From JBCBSK01 sp965250105 (GTDB lineage Bacteria > Pseudomonadota > Alphaproteobacteria > Rhizobiales > Tepidamorphaceae): DNA of 64,000 nucleotides. This document shows, one piece after another, positions 42,045 through 49,686 of the stretch (the first letter of the stretch is position 1; every line of letters starts with the position of its first letter). The notes under the pieces are model-generated. The model ran no database searches and was not told the origin of the DNA. It saw only the letters and a program-made list of their open reading frames with translations. The stretch is from positions 372,001 to 436,000 of the forward strand of contig OZ252290.1 of assembly GCA_965250105.1 (NCBI GenBank), written 5' to 3'. The position numbers and the translations under genes are program-made.

Positions 42045-43151
42045 TCAGGGCGTCGCGCGGGGGCCGTCGATGGCGCTGTTCCAGTCCTGCAGGAACTGGG
42101 CGCGCTTGAGCGTGTCGAGATAGGTCAGGAGGCCCGGCCCGAGCCGCACCGGCAGGAAGGACGGGCTCGACACCAGAAAATCCCGCACGCTCGGCCCCCT
42201 CGCCGCCTCGACGATCGGCATCAGCGCCGAATTCGCGGTGATCGCCGCCTGGCCCTCGGGCGACAGCAGGAAGCCGACAAAGGCGGTGGCCGCCTGGCGC
42301 TCGGGCGCGACCTTCGGCACGAAGGCGGTGCGCGTCATGACCAGCGCATAGTCCTGGAACAGCGTGATGCCGATGCGCGGATCGTTTTCGGCGATCTCAT
42401 GGGCATAGGAGCCGATGACGTTATAGGCGAAGACGAGGTCGCCTCGGGCCGTGGCCTCGACCATGTCGACGGTGCAGCAATAGGTCTTGGCGTCGGCGCG
42501 GCCGAAGGATTCCACGACCCTCGAGAACTGATAGCCGCGCTGCACGTCCTGGGTGGCGAACATGTAGCCGACGCCCGACAGGCCGATGTCATAGGTGCCG
42601 ATGCGCCCCTCGAAGAAGCCGGGATCGTCGCGGATCATGCTGGCGAGCTCCGATCGGTTGCGCGGCAGATCGCGGTCGGCGAAGGCGGCGCGGTTGTAAA
42701 CCATCGCCACCGGTTCGAAGGTGAAGCCGTAGAGTTCGTCGCGCCAGCGCGCCCAATCCGGCAGCGCGTCGGCGGCGGCCGGCTCGAAGCGGTGCGCCAT
42801 GCCGCGATTGACGAGATCGGTCTGCAGATCCATCGCGGACGAGATGACCACGTCGACGCCGGTCGGGTCGTCCAGCATGGCGAGATAGAGTTCTAACGTG
42901 TTGTATTCCCGGTAATTCACCGTGACCGACGGATTGGCCGCCTCGAAGGCTGCGATGACGGCGGCGATGGCCGCCGTGTCGGTCGCGCTCGACACGTTGA
43001 TGACGGTGCCTTGCAGGCCGGCGGATGGCGCGCCGGCACCCGGCGAACCGGCGGTTTGCGCGCCCGCCGAAGCGCTGACCCAAACAGCCAGCGCCAAGCC
43101 GCCGAGCACCAAGGCAAGAACCGCGATCAGGCCGGAAAACCGTGTCGTCAT
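42045..43151 (-). CDS. Periplasmic binding protein (ABC iron/phosphonate-like SBP) co-encoded with a sensor kinase
   Basis: A 368-residue type 2 periplasmic binding protein. The start ATG 43151 overlaps the kinase stop (ATGA). The N-terminus has one hydrophobic segment (FSGLIAVLALVLGGLALAVW) acting as signal or anchor, then an Ala/Gly/Pro linker. The mature domain has AFEAANPSVTVNYREYN, YNRAAFADRDLPRNRSEL and VGFLLSPEGQAAI, as in AfuA/FutA/PgtC-like proteins. No permease or ATPase is adjacent. Being the last gene after a TctD-TctE pair, it more likely presents ligand to the kinase, as PgtC does with PgtB, than feeds a transporter. Confidence 0.8.
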   Translation of the reverse strand: MTTRFSGLIAVLALVLGGLALAVWVSASAGAQTAGSPGAGAPSAGLQGTVINVSSATDTAAIAAVIAAFEAANPSVTVNYREYNTLELYLAMLDDPTGVDVVISSAMDLQTDLVNRGMAHRFEPAAADALPDWARWRDELYGFTFEPVAMVYNRAAFADRDLPRNRSELASMIRDDPGFFEGRIGTYDIGLSGVGYMFATQDVQRGYQFSRVVESFGRADAKTYCCTVDMVEATARGDLVFAYNVIGSYAHEIAENDPRIGITLFQDYALVMTRTAFVPKVAPERQAATAFVGFLLSPEGQAAITANSALMPIVEAARGPSVRDFLVSSPSFLPVRLGPGLLTYLDTLKRAQFLQDWNSAIDGPRATP

Positions 43152-44566
43152 GCGGCCACTCCCAACGCCGCGTCGCGCGGCAGGTCCATCGCCGCGCGCA
43201 AGCCCCCGGCCGGCGCCCTGTCGAGCCGCAGTCGCCCGCCATGGCCCTCGGCGACGGATTTGACGATGGCCAGGCCGATACCGCTGCCGGCGCTGCGGCC
43301 GTTCGAATAGAACCGCTCCACGGCGCGCGCGCAATCGGCCGGTGCGATGCCGGGTCCGTCGTCATCGACGGCGAGCGTGATCGCCGGCCGGCCATCGAGC
43401 GTGCTGTCGGCGAGCACGATCGAGATATGCGACCCGCCATGCTGGAGCGCGTTCTGAACCAGGTTGAGCAGGGCTTCGCGCAAGGACAACGCATCGCCCG
43501 ACACGACCGCGCCGTTCGGCAGGCCATCGCCGTGGACATCGAATTCGGCCTTGTCGCCAACCGGCGAGCGCATCACCTCCTCCAGGACGGACCGCACGAT
43601 GGTCTTCATGTCCACCTGCTCGCGCAGCTGGTTGTCCGCACGGTGGATCACCATGGCATGCGACAGGAGCTGGTTGGTCAGGTTGACGGTGCGGCTGGCC
43701 TGGTCCTGGGCCTTGCCAAGGCGCGTCCTCAGACCGTCCGCATCGTTATGCTGATCGGCGATCTGAAGATGACCTTCGAGCGTCGCCAGCGCGGTGCGGA
43801 TCTGATGGGCGACATCGGCGATGAAGGTCCGGGCGTTGTCCTTGGAGACATCGAGCCGGCGCATGAAGTCGTTGATCGCGCCGATCAGGCTCTCGATCTC
43901 GCGCGGCGGCTGGGCATCGAGCGGCGACAGATCGGTCGGTTCGCGGGTGCGGATATCGGCCTCGATGCCGGACAAGGGCCGCATGGCGCGGTTGATCGCC
44001 ACGCGCACGAAGATGAGCGAGATCGCCGCGATCACCGTCAGTCCGGCGAGCCCGGTCGAGAAGATGTCGAATTGCTGGGCGTTGCGCGAACTGCGCGTCT
44101 GGCCGATCTGCACCCCGACCCATTGCGGTCGGTCCTGGCCGAGAAGCGTGCGCCCCTGCAGCACGAAACGCACGGTTTCGCCGGAATAGGGCGCGTCGAA
44201 CATCACCGGCGTCTCGACCGGCTCGAAGGGATCTGGCAGCGGTAGGTCGGGATCGCCCGTCACCGTCGCGCCCGACAAATCGAAGACGCGATAGAAGACC
44301 CGGTCGTTTTCCGCCAGCCCGAGGATTTCCAGCGCCGAGGGCGGAAAATCCATCGCATAGCCGTTCGGTGATAGGCTGATGCGTTCGAGAATGGCGATCG
44401 CCGACCCCTTCAGCAGAAGATCATAGGTCTCGTTGGCGGCGTTGCGCGCATAGCTCCACAACCCGATCGAGATCACCGACAACACGACGAGAAAGCCCGC
44501 CGTCATCATCACCATGAGACGCCGGCGCAGCGAATAGGGGCTCTGGCGCTCAGCTTTCGCGGGCAT
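43148..44566 (-). CDS. tctE: Sensor histidine kinase, TctE-like
   Basis: A 472-residue membrane kinase. Two membrane segments (about 17-37 and 168-188) enclose a ~130-residue periplasmic sensor of the 2CSK_N type. A HAMP-like stretch follows (VAINRAMRPLSGIEADI). The H-box is FIADVAHQIRTAL with phospho-acceptor His254. The N-box is NLVQNAL, and ATP-binding motifs are VDDDGPGI and GSGIGLAIVKSV. It belongs with the upstream response regulator (overlap of 17 bp) and probably senses a carboxylate. It is flanked by two Tct transport systems. Confidence 0.9.
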   Translation of the reverse strand: MPAKAERQSPYSLRRRLMVMMTAGFLVVLSVISIGLWSYARNAANETYDLLLKGSAIAILERISLSPNGYAMDFPPSALEILGLAENDRVFYRVFDLSGATVTGDPDLPLPDPFEPVETPVMFDAPYSGETVRFVLQGRTLLGQDRPQWVGVQIGQTRSSRNAQQFDIFSTGLAGLTVIAAISLIFVRVAINRAMRPLSGIEADIRTREPTDLSPLDAQPPREIESLIGAINDFMRRLDVSKDNARTFIADVAHQIRTALATLEGHLQIADQHNDADGLRTRLGKAQDQASRTVNLTNQLLSHAMVIHRADNQLREQVDMKTIVRSVLEEVMRSPVGDKAEFDVHGDGLPNGAVVSGDALSLREALLNLVQNALQHGGSHISIVLADSTLDGRPAITLAVDDDGPGIAPADCARAVERFYSNGRSAGSGIGLAIVKSVAEGHGGRLRLDRAPAGGLRAAMDLPRDAALGVAA

Positions 44567-45221
44567 TGGCGATGTAACCGAGCCCGCGAATGGTGCGGAT
44601 CGAGATCGGCGTGCCGTCGAGCTTGCGCCTCAGGCGGGTGACGGTCTGTTCGACCGCGTTCAGGCTCGGCGCCTCGTCGAAGCGGTAGATCCGGTCGGCG
44701 ACCTCCTCCTTGGACAGGACCCGGTCGAGATTGCCGAGAAAGGCTTCCAGCAGTTGCACCTCGCGCTGGCGCAGTTCGAGGTCGCGGCCATCGTGGGTCG
44801 CCCTTTTGGCCCCCCGGTCGAAGGCGAAACCGCCGCAGGTGAAGACATTGCTGGCTTCCCCCGAGCGTCGCCGCACCAGCGCCCGGCAGCGGGCCGCCAG
44901 TTCGCGGAAGTCGAACGGCTTGACGCAATAGTCGTCGGCACCTGAATCGAGGCCGATGATCCGATCGTCGATCTGGCTGCGCGCGGTCAATACGAGAACC
45001 GGCGTGCGGTCCTGGCGCGCCCGCATCTGTTTGAGGACCTCATAGCCATTCATGCCCGGCAGGTTGATGTCAAGCACCACGACGTCGAAGCGGGCATGGC
45101 GCAGGATCCTCTCGGCATCGGCGCCATTGGTCTCCCGGTCAACCGCATGCCCGTCGGTGCGAAAGCGCTCGACGATGGTTTCGGCGAGGTCGTCGCTATC
45201 TTCCACGAGAAGGATGCGCAT
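44550..45221 (-). CDS. tctD: OmpR/PhoB-family response regulator, TctD-like
   Basis: A 223-residue regulator. The receiver domain has the acidic pair E7/D8, phospho-acceptor Asp51 in VVLDINLPG, Thr in VLVLTAR, and Lys in CVKPFDF. The C-terminal winged-helix domain ends RTIRGLGYIA, typical of OmpR/PhoB. It is the first gene of the tctD-tctE-SBP operon and is divergent from the second tctCBA operon. Four 11-bp-spaced GTCAR repeats lie in between, the arrangement used by PhoB-type tandem dimers, so it probably activates that transporter. Confidence 0.92.
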   Translation of the reverse strand: MRILLVEDSDDLAETIVERFRTDGHAVDRETNGADAERILRHARFDVVVLDINLPGMNGYEVLKQMRARQDRTPVLVLTARSQIDDRIIGLDSGADDYCVKPFDFRELAARCRALVRRRSGEASNVFTCGGFAFDRGAKRATHDGRDLELRQREVQLLEAFLGNLDRVLSKEEVADRIYRFDEAPSLNAVEQTVTRLRRKLDGTPISIRTIRGLGYIANARES

Positions 45222-45292
45222 GGCTGAAAAAGTAACAAGCCGCCCAGCCCCGCGCCAACAGAAAACGACCCGAAACGCCGGTCAGACCCCCG

Positions 45293-45336
45293 TTGTCAGC
45301 CTGGCGTCAGCTTCGGGTCAAGCCTTGGTCAGCGCA
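45293..45336 (+). promoter_or_regulatory. Four 11-bp direct repeats, candidate TctD operator
   Basis: TTGTCAGCCTG, GCGTCAGCTTC, GGGTCAAGCCT and TGGTCAGCGCA are consecutive 11-bp units with core GTCAR at 45295, 45306, 45317 and 45328. A further GTCAG sits at 45281. PhoB/OmpR-type regulators bind tandem sites with exactly this 11-bp period. The array lies between divergent tctD and the second tctC. Confidence 0.65.
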
Positions 45337-45467
45337 TCACGCTAAAGGCGAGGCGGGAAGACAGCGGCCCGCAGGCGATCAGGCCCGGCGCGCGAGCTTC
45401 CAACAGGCCACGCCGGCCGTTCCGGCACCGCCAAAGAACAATCCTTGGGACCCTTGGGAGGACCATC

Positions 45468-46436
45468 GTGAACATCATCAAGCTGGCCGCCGCCGCGGCC
45501 GTCACCCTCGTCATGGCGGCACCGGCCGCCGCCTATGAGATCGAACGCCCCGAATGCATCGCCCCGGCGCAGCCCGGCGGCGGCTTCGACCTGACCTGCC
45601 GCATCGCCCAGAGCGGGCTCGAAGGCCAGCTCGACAATCCGATGCAGGTTTCCTTCATGCCCGGCGGCATCGGCGCCGTCGCCATCAACCTGTTCAACAC
45701 CACCCGCACCGACGATCCGAACGCCATCGTCGCTTTCTCGTCGGGCTCGCTTCTCAACATGGCGACCGGCAAATACGGCCAGTGGGACGAGGATGACGTG
45801 CGCTTCCTGGCGACCGCCGGGGCCGATTTCGGCGCCATCATCGTGCGCGACGACAGCAAGTTCCAGGCGCTCGACGACGTGATGGCCGCCGCCGAACAGG
45901 ATCTCGGCTCGGTGGTCTTCGGCGCCGGCGGCTCGGTCGGCTCGCAGGACTGGATGAAGGGCGCCCTTCTGCTGCGCGCCCGCGGGCTCGATCCCAAGGC
46001 CATGCGCTATGTCGCCTTTGACGGCGGCGGCGCCTCGATCGCCGGCCTCCTGGGCGGCTCGATCGATGTCTATATGGGCGATGTCGGCGAAATGGTGCCG
46101 CATATCAACGCCGGCACGATGCGCATTCTGGCGGTGATGTCGCCGGAGCGCCTACCCTCCCCGTTCGCCGACATTCCGACCGCCAAGGAACTCGGTTATG
46201 ACGCGGAATGGACCATCATGCGCGGCTTCTACATGGGCAAGGACGTCTCCGACGAAGCCTACAATGCCTGGGTCGACGCGTTCACCGCCGCCTATGGCAC
46301 CGAGGAATTCGCCGCCATCCAGCGCGAACGCGGCCTCCTGCCGCTCGACGTCGCCGGCGAGGATCTCGTCAAGCTGGCCACGGAAACCACGGCCAACATG
46401 CGCGAGATCGCCCGCGAGGCCGGCCTGATCCAATAA
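45468..46436 (+). CDS. tctC: Tripartite tricarboxylate transporter substrate-binding protein TctC (system 2)
   Basis: A 322-residue periplasmic receptor with a GTG start and GGGAGG upstream. The Sec signal is IIKLAAAAAVTLVMAAPAAA. The mature part opens IERPECIAPAQPGGGFDLTCR, the TctC form, and continues VSFMPGGIGAVAINL and GDVGEMVPHINAGTMRIL. Cys residues in ERPECIA and LTCR may form a disulfide, as in other TctC proteins of this type. It is first in the operon tctC-tctB-tctA-abrB, controlled probably by TctD. A 15-bp stem-loop follows it. Confidence 0.92.
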   Translation: MNIIKLAAAAAVTLVMAAPAAAYEIERPECIAPAQPGGGFDLTCRIAQSGLEGQLDNPMQVSFMPGGIGAVAINLFNTTRTDDPNAIVAFSSGSLLNMATGKYGQWDEDDVRFLATAGADFGAIIVRDDSKFQALDDVMAAAEQDLGSVVFGAGGSVGSQDWMKGALLLRARGLDPKAMRYVAFDGGGASIAGLLGGSIDVYMGDVGEMVPHINAGTMRILAVMSPERLPSPFADIPTAKELGYDAEWTIMRGFYMGKDVSDEAYNAWVDAFTAAYGTEEFAAIQRERGLLPLDVAGEDLVKLATETTANMREIAREAGLIQ

Positions 46437-46454
46437 GCCGCGATCTCTCGACAC

Positions 46455-46488
46455 CCCCCCGGGCCGCGCCTCGGCGCGGCCCGGGGGG
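46455..46488 (+). terminator. Strong stem-loop between tctC and tctB (system 2), attenuator-like
   Basis: CCCCCCGGGCCGCGC and GCGCGGCCCGGGGGG form a perfect 15-bp stem with a CTCG loop. The following TTGTCG is a poor U-tract, so partial termination or transcript protection is more likely than full termination. It lies 18 bp after the tctC stop. Confidence 0.65.
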
Positions 46489-46628
46489 TTGTCGCAGCGC
46501 TGTGCAAGGCGCCGATCGAACACTATCCTGAACCGAACGCAAGCCGGCCCGAAGAAGCCGGCGCGACATGAAACGACCGGAACCGGGCGCACCGTCTCTC
46601 TATCGCGCCGGCCGGCAGGGAGGGCCTC

Positions 46629-47069
46629 ATGGCCGACCGCATCTTCTCCGGCCTGCTCCTGGCCGTGATCCTCGGCTACACCTATCTCGCCTTCACCGTG
46701 ATCCGGGCGCCGTTCCAATATGACCCGCTGGGTCCGGAATCCTGGCCGCGCCTTCTCGGCCTCGCCGCCATTCCCTGCTGCCTCTACATCCTGGCGCGCC
46801 CCGACGTCGCGCGCTTCGACACGACCACGCGGACGCTGTTGCGGCTCGGCACGCTGGTCGCGATGCTGTTCGCCTATGCCTGGATGTTCGAGCCCTTCGG
46901 CTTCATCATCGCGACCTTCCTGTTCTGCCTCGCGCTGTCGCTGATGCTCGGCGCGCGCCCGCTGTCGGCGGTGCTGTTCGGCGCCGTCGTCGGCATCGGC
47001 GGCTATTACCTGAGCACCGCCGTGCTCGACCTCAACCTGCCCGCCGGCATTCTGCGGCCCCTGTTGTGA
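46629..47069 (+). CDS. tctB: Tripartite tricarboxylate transporter small permease TctB (system 2)
   Basis: A 146-residue protein with four hydrophobic segments, including IFSGLLLAVILGYTYLAF and PFGFIIATFLFCLALSLMLG. It carries the loosely conserved TctB pattern YDPLGPESWPRLLG after the first helix. Upstream GGGAGGG is the ribosome binding site. It is followed by tctA after 10 bp. A weakly conserved family, identified by topology and position. Confidence 0.88.
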   Translation: MADRIFSGLLLAVILGYTYLAFTVIRAPFQYDPLGPESWPRLLGLAAIPCCLYILARPDVARFDTTTRTLLRLGTLVAMLFAYAWMFEPFGFIIATFLFCLALSLMLGARPLSAVLFGAVVGIGGYYLSTAVLDLNLPAGILRPLL

Positions 47070-47079
47070 GACGCTGACC

Positions 47080-48579
47080 ATGGAAACCGTCATCACGGGC
47101 CTTGCCCAGGGCTTCGCCGTCGCGCTGACCCCGTTCAACCTGTTTCTCGTCCTGGCCGGCTGTTTCGCCGGCACGCTGATCGGCGCGCTGCCCGGCATCG
47201 GCCCGATCAACGGCGTGGCGATCCTCCTGCCGATCGCCTATGGCCTCGGCTTTCCGCCAGAATCGGCGCTGATCCTGCTCGCCGGCATCTATTACGGCGC
47301 CGAATATGGCGGGCGCATCTCGTCGATCCTGCTCAACGTGCCCGGCGATGCCAGCGCCGTCATCACCACGCTCGACGGCAATCCGATGGCCAAGCGCGGC
47401 GAGGCCGGGCGCGCTCTGTCGTTGTCGGCCATCGCCTCCTTCGTCGGCGGCACCTTCGCCGTCATCCTTCTGAGCTTCTTCGGCCCGGTCCTGGCGTCCT
47501 ATGCCGTGACCTTCTCACCGTCCGACTATGTCGCGCTGATGGTCTTCGCCTTCGCGAGCCTGGCCTCGCTGGTCGGCGCCAATCCGGTGAAGACCCTGCT
47601 CGCCGCGCTGATCGGGCTGATGCTGGCCTCGATCGGGATCGACGCGAATACCGGTGTCGTCCGCTACACGTTCGGGATTCCCGATCTTCTCGCCGGCATC
47701 GACTTCCTGATCGTCGTCATCGGCCTGTTCGGCATGGCCGAGCTGATCTATCTCGTCGAACAGCAGGTCACCGGCAAGCTCAAGGCGCTGAAGGTCGACA
47801 AGAGCTTCGTCTCGCTGAAGGATCTGATCGCCACCCGCTGGACGGTCCTGCGCTCCTCGATCATCGGCTTCTTCATCGGCATCCTGCCCGGCACCGGCGC
47901 GTCGGTCGCCTCGGCGGTCGCCTATGGCACCGAAAAGCGCATCGCGGCGGAAGGCGACAATTTCGGCAATGGCGAGCCGAAGGGGCTGGCCGCGCCCGAA
48001 TCGGCCAACAACGCCGCGGCCGGCGGTGCCATGGTGCCGATGCTGACGCTCGGCATTCCCGGCTCCGGCACCACGGCGATCCTGCTCGGCGCGCTGTTGT
48101 TGTTCAACGTGACGCCGGGCCCGCTGATGTTCGAACAGCGGCCCGAAATCGCCTGGGGCTTGATCGCGTCGATGTATATCGGCAATCTCGCGCTCCTGAT
48201 CATCAACCTGCCGCTGGTCGGCCTGTTCGCGCGCATGCTCACCGTGCCGCAGCAATATCTCACCCCGATGATCGCCGTCCTCGCCTTCATCGGCGTCTAT
48301 TCCGTCGTATCGAACCCGAACGATCTCTACATGATCATCCTGCTCGGTCTTCTCGGATGGGTCCTGCGCAAGCTCGATTTCGCGCTGGCGCCGGTCATCC
48401 TCGGCTTCGTGCTCGGCAGCCTGTTCGAGGACAATCTGCGCCGCGCGCTGTCGATCTCGGCCGGCGACTGGAGCATCCTGGTATCGTCGGGCAATTCGGT
48501 CGTGCTCTACATCCTGTCGGCCTTCGTCGTGGTGGTGCCGATCCTGCTGGCCCGCCGGCGGCGCAAGCTCGCGCGGTGA
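47080..48579 (+). CDS. tctA: Tripartite tricarboxylate transporter large permease TctA (system 2)
   Basis: A 499-residue multi-spanning protein. It shows both TctA repeats: GTLIGALPGIGPINGVAILLP with GIYYGAEYGGRISSILLNVPGDAS, and GFFIGILPGTGASVASAVAYG with the later GIPGSGTTAILLGALL. It forms the channel with TctB and is a paralogue of the gene at 38711, though clearly divergent, so the two systems probably carry different acids. Confidence 0.94.
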   Translation: METVITGLAQGFAVALTPFNLFLVLAGCFAGTLIGALPGIGPINGVAILLPIAYGLGFPPESALILLAGIYYGAEYGGRISSILLNVPGDASAVITTLDGNPMAKRGEAGRALSLSAIASFVGGTFAVILLSFFGPVLASYAVTFSPSDYVALMVFAFASLASLVGANPVKTLLAALIGLMLASIGIDANTGVVRYTFGIPDLLAGIDFLIVVIGLFGMAELIYLVEQQVTGKLKALKVDKSFVSLKDLIATRWTVLRSSIIGFFIGILPGTGASVASAVAYGTEKRIAAEGDNFGNGEPKGLAAPESANNAAAGGAMVPMLTLGIPGSGTTAILLGALLLFNVTPGPLMFEQRPEIAWGLIASMYIGNLALLIINLPLVGLFARMLTVPQQYLTPMIAVLAFIGVYSVVSNPNDLYMIILLGLLGWVLRKLDFALAPVILGFVLGSLFEDNLRRALSISAGDWSILVSSGNSVVLYILSAFVVVVPILLARRRRKLAR

Positions 48580-48603
48580 CGGAACCCCAGCTATGACCAG
48601 GAG

Positions 48604-49650
48604 ATGAGTTCCGTCATATCCGTCCTCAACCGGCTCCGCCCACTCGCTATCGCCACCGTGTTCGCGATCGGCGGGGCCGTCATCGCTTCCTGGCTCGGCA
48701 TGCCGGCCGCCGCCCTTGTCGGTTCCGCCATCGGCGTCACCATCGCCGCCTTCGCCCGGCTCGGGCCGGGCGTGCCCGACCGGCTGCGCGATATCGGCTT
48801 CGCGGTCATCGGGGTCACGCTGGGCGCCGGCGTCACGCCGAGCTTCCTGTCCGACCTGATGCGCTGGCCGGCGAGCCTGCTCGCCCTCGCCGTGACCATG
48901 GGCCTGATCATCTTCGTCTCGGGTGCCATTCTGCGACGCTACTTCGCCGCCGACCGGGAGACCGCCATCCTGGCCACCTCGCCCGGCGCGCTGTCGGTGG
49001 CGCTGGCGCTGTCGGCCGGCGGCATGGGGGACGCGCGCTATGTCATGGTGCTGCAGAGCCTGCGCCTGTTGCTGATCACCGTCTGTCTGCCGCCGCTGAT
49101 CGGCTATGCCGGCCCCGCCGCCGATGTCGCGGCCGACGGCGCCTATGACCCGATCAGCCTGTCGATCATGGAGACCGCGCTGATCATCGCGGGCGCCGCC
49201 GCTGTGGGTTTCGGATTGCAGCGCATCAACGCGCCGGCCGCCTGGCTTCTGGGCGGGCTCCTGGTCAGCGGCATCGCCCATGGCGCGGGCTTCGTGGTCG
49301 GCCGGCCGCCGGTCGAGATGATGTTCTTCGGCTTCGCCATCGCCGGCGCGGTGATCGGCGCGCGGTTCGCCGGCGTCAGTTTCGCCGAACTGCGCCGGCT
49401 CGCCCTGGCCGGGATTGTCGCCACCATCGTGGCCGTGGCGATCGCCGCGCTGGCGAGCCTGCTGGTCGCCAGCCTGTCTGGCCTGCCCTTCGCGCTGATC
49501 TGGATCGCTTTCGCGCCGGGCGGCGTCGAGGGGATGGCGGCGATGGCGCTGGCGCTCGGCTATGATCCGGTCTTCGTGGCGACCCACCACATCTTCCGGA
49601 TCCTGCTTCTGATCGCCGTCCTGCCGCTCTGCCTGCGTTACTGGCCCTGA
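48604..49650 (+). CDS. AbrB-family membrane protein (putative ammonia-monooxygenase/transport regulator type)
   Basis: A 348-residue hydrophobic protein with about 10 membrane segments arranged as two related halves, each starting with a pattern like AWLLGGLLVSGI / ALVGSAIGVTI. This internal duplication is the mark of the AbrB (AbrB_dup) family. The family is often named ammonia monooxygenase but has no such activity shown; it resembles a secondary transporter and is frequently encoded next to Tct systems, as here. The first codon is ATG 48604, 24 bp after tctA, with AGGAG upstream. It may export or co-transport a product. Confidence 0.85.
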   Translation: MSSVISVLNRLRPLAIATVFAIGGAVIASWLGMPAAALVGSAIGVTIAAFARLGPGVPDRLRDIGFAVIGVTLGAGVTPSFLSDLMRWPASLLALAVTMGLIIFVSGAILRRYFAADRETAILATSPGALSVALALSAGGMGDARYVMVLQSLRLLLITVCLPPLIGYAGPAADVAADGAYDPISLSIMETALIIAGAAAVGFGLQRINAPAAWLLGGLLVSGIAHGAGFVVGRPPVEMMFFGFAIAGAVIGARFAGVSFAELRRLALAGIVATIVAVAIAALASLLVASLSGLPFALIWIAFAPGGVEGMAAMALALGYDPVFVATHHIFRILLLIAVLPLCLRYWP

Positions 49651-49686
49651 CTCGAGCGACCACGAAAGCCGTGCCGCGATGGCCGA

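Noticed and set aside
47515..49590. A 691-codon minus-strand open frame opposite tctA and the AbrB-like gene
   Set aside because: Extremely rich in Asp, Arg, Gln and Gly, as expected from the antisense of membrane-protein genes; both plus-strand genes are well supported.
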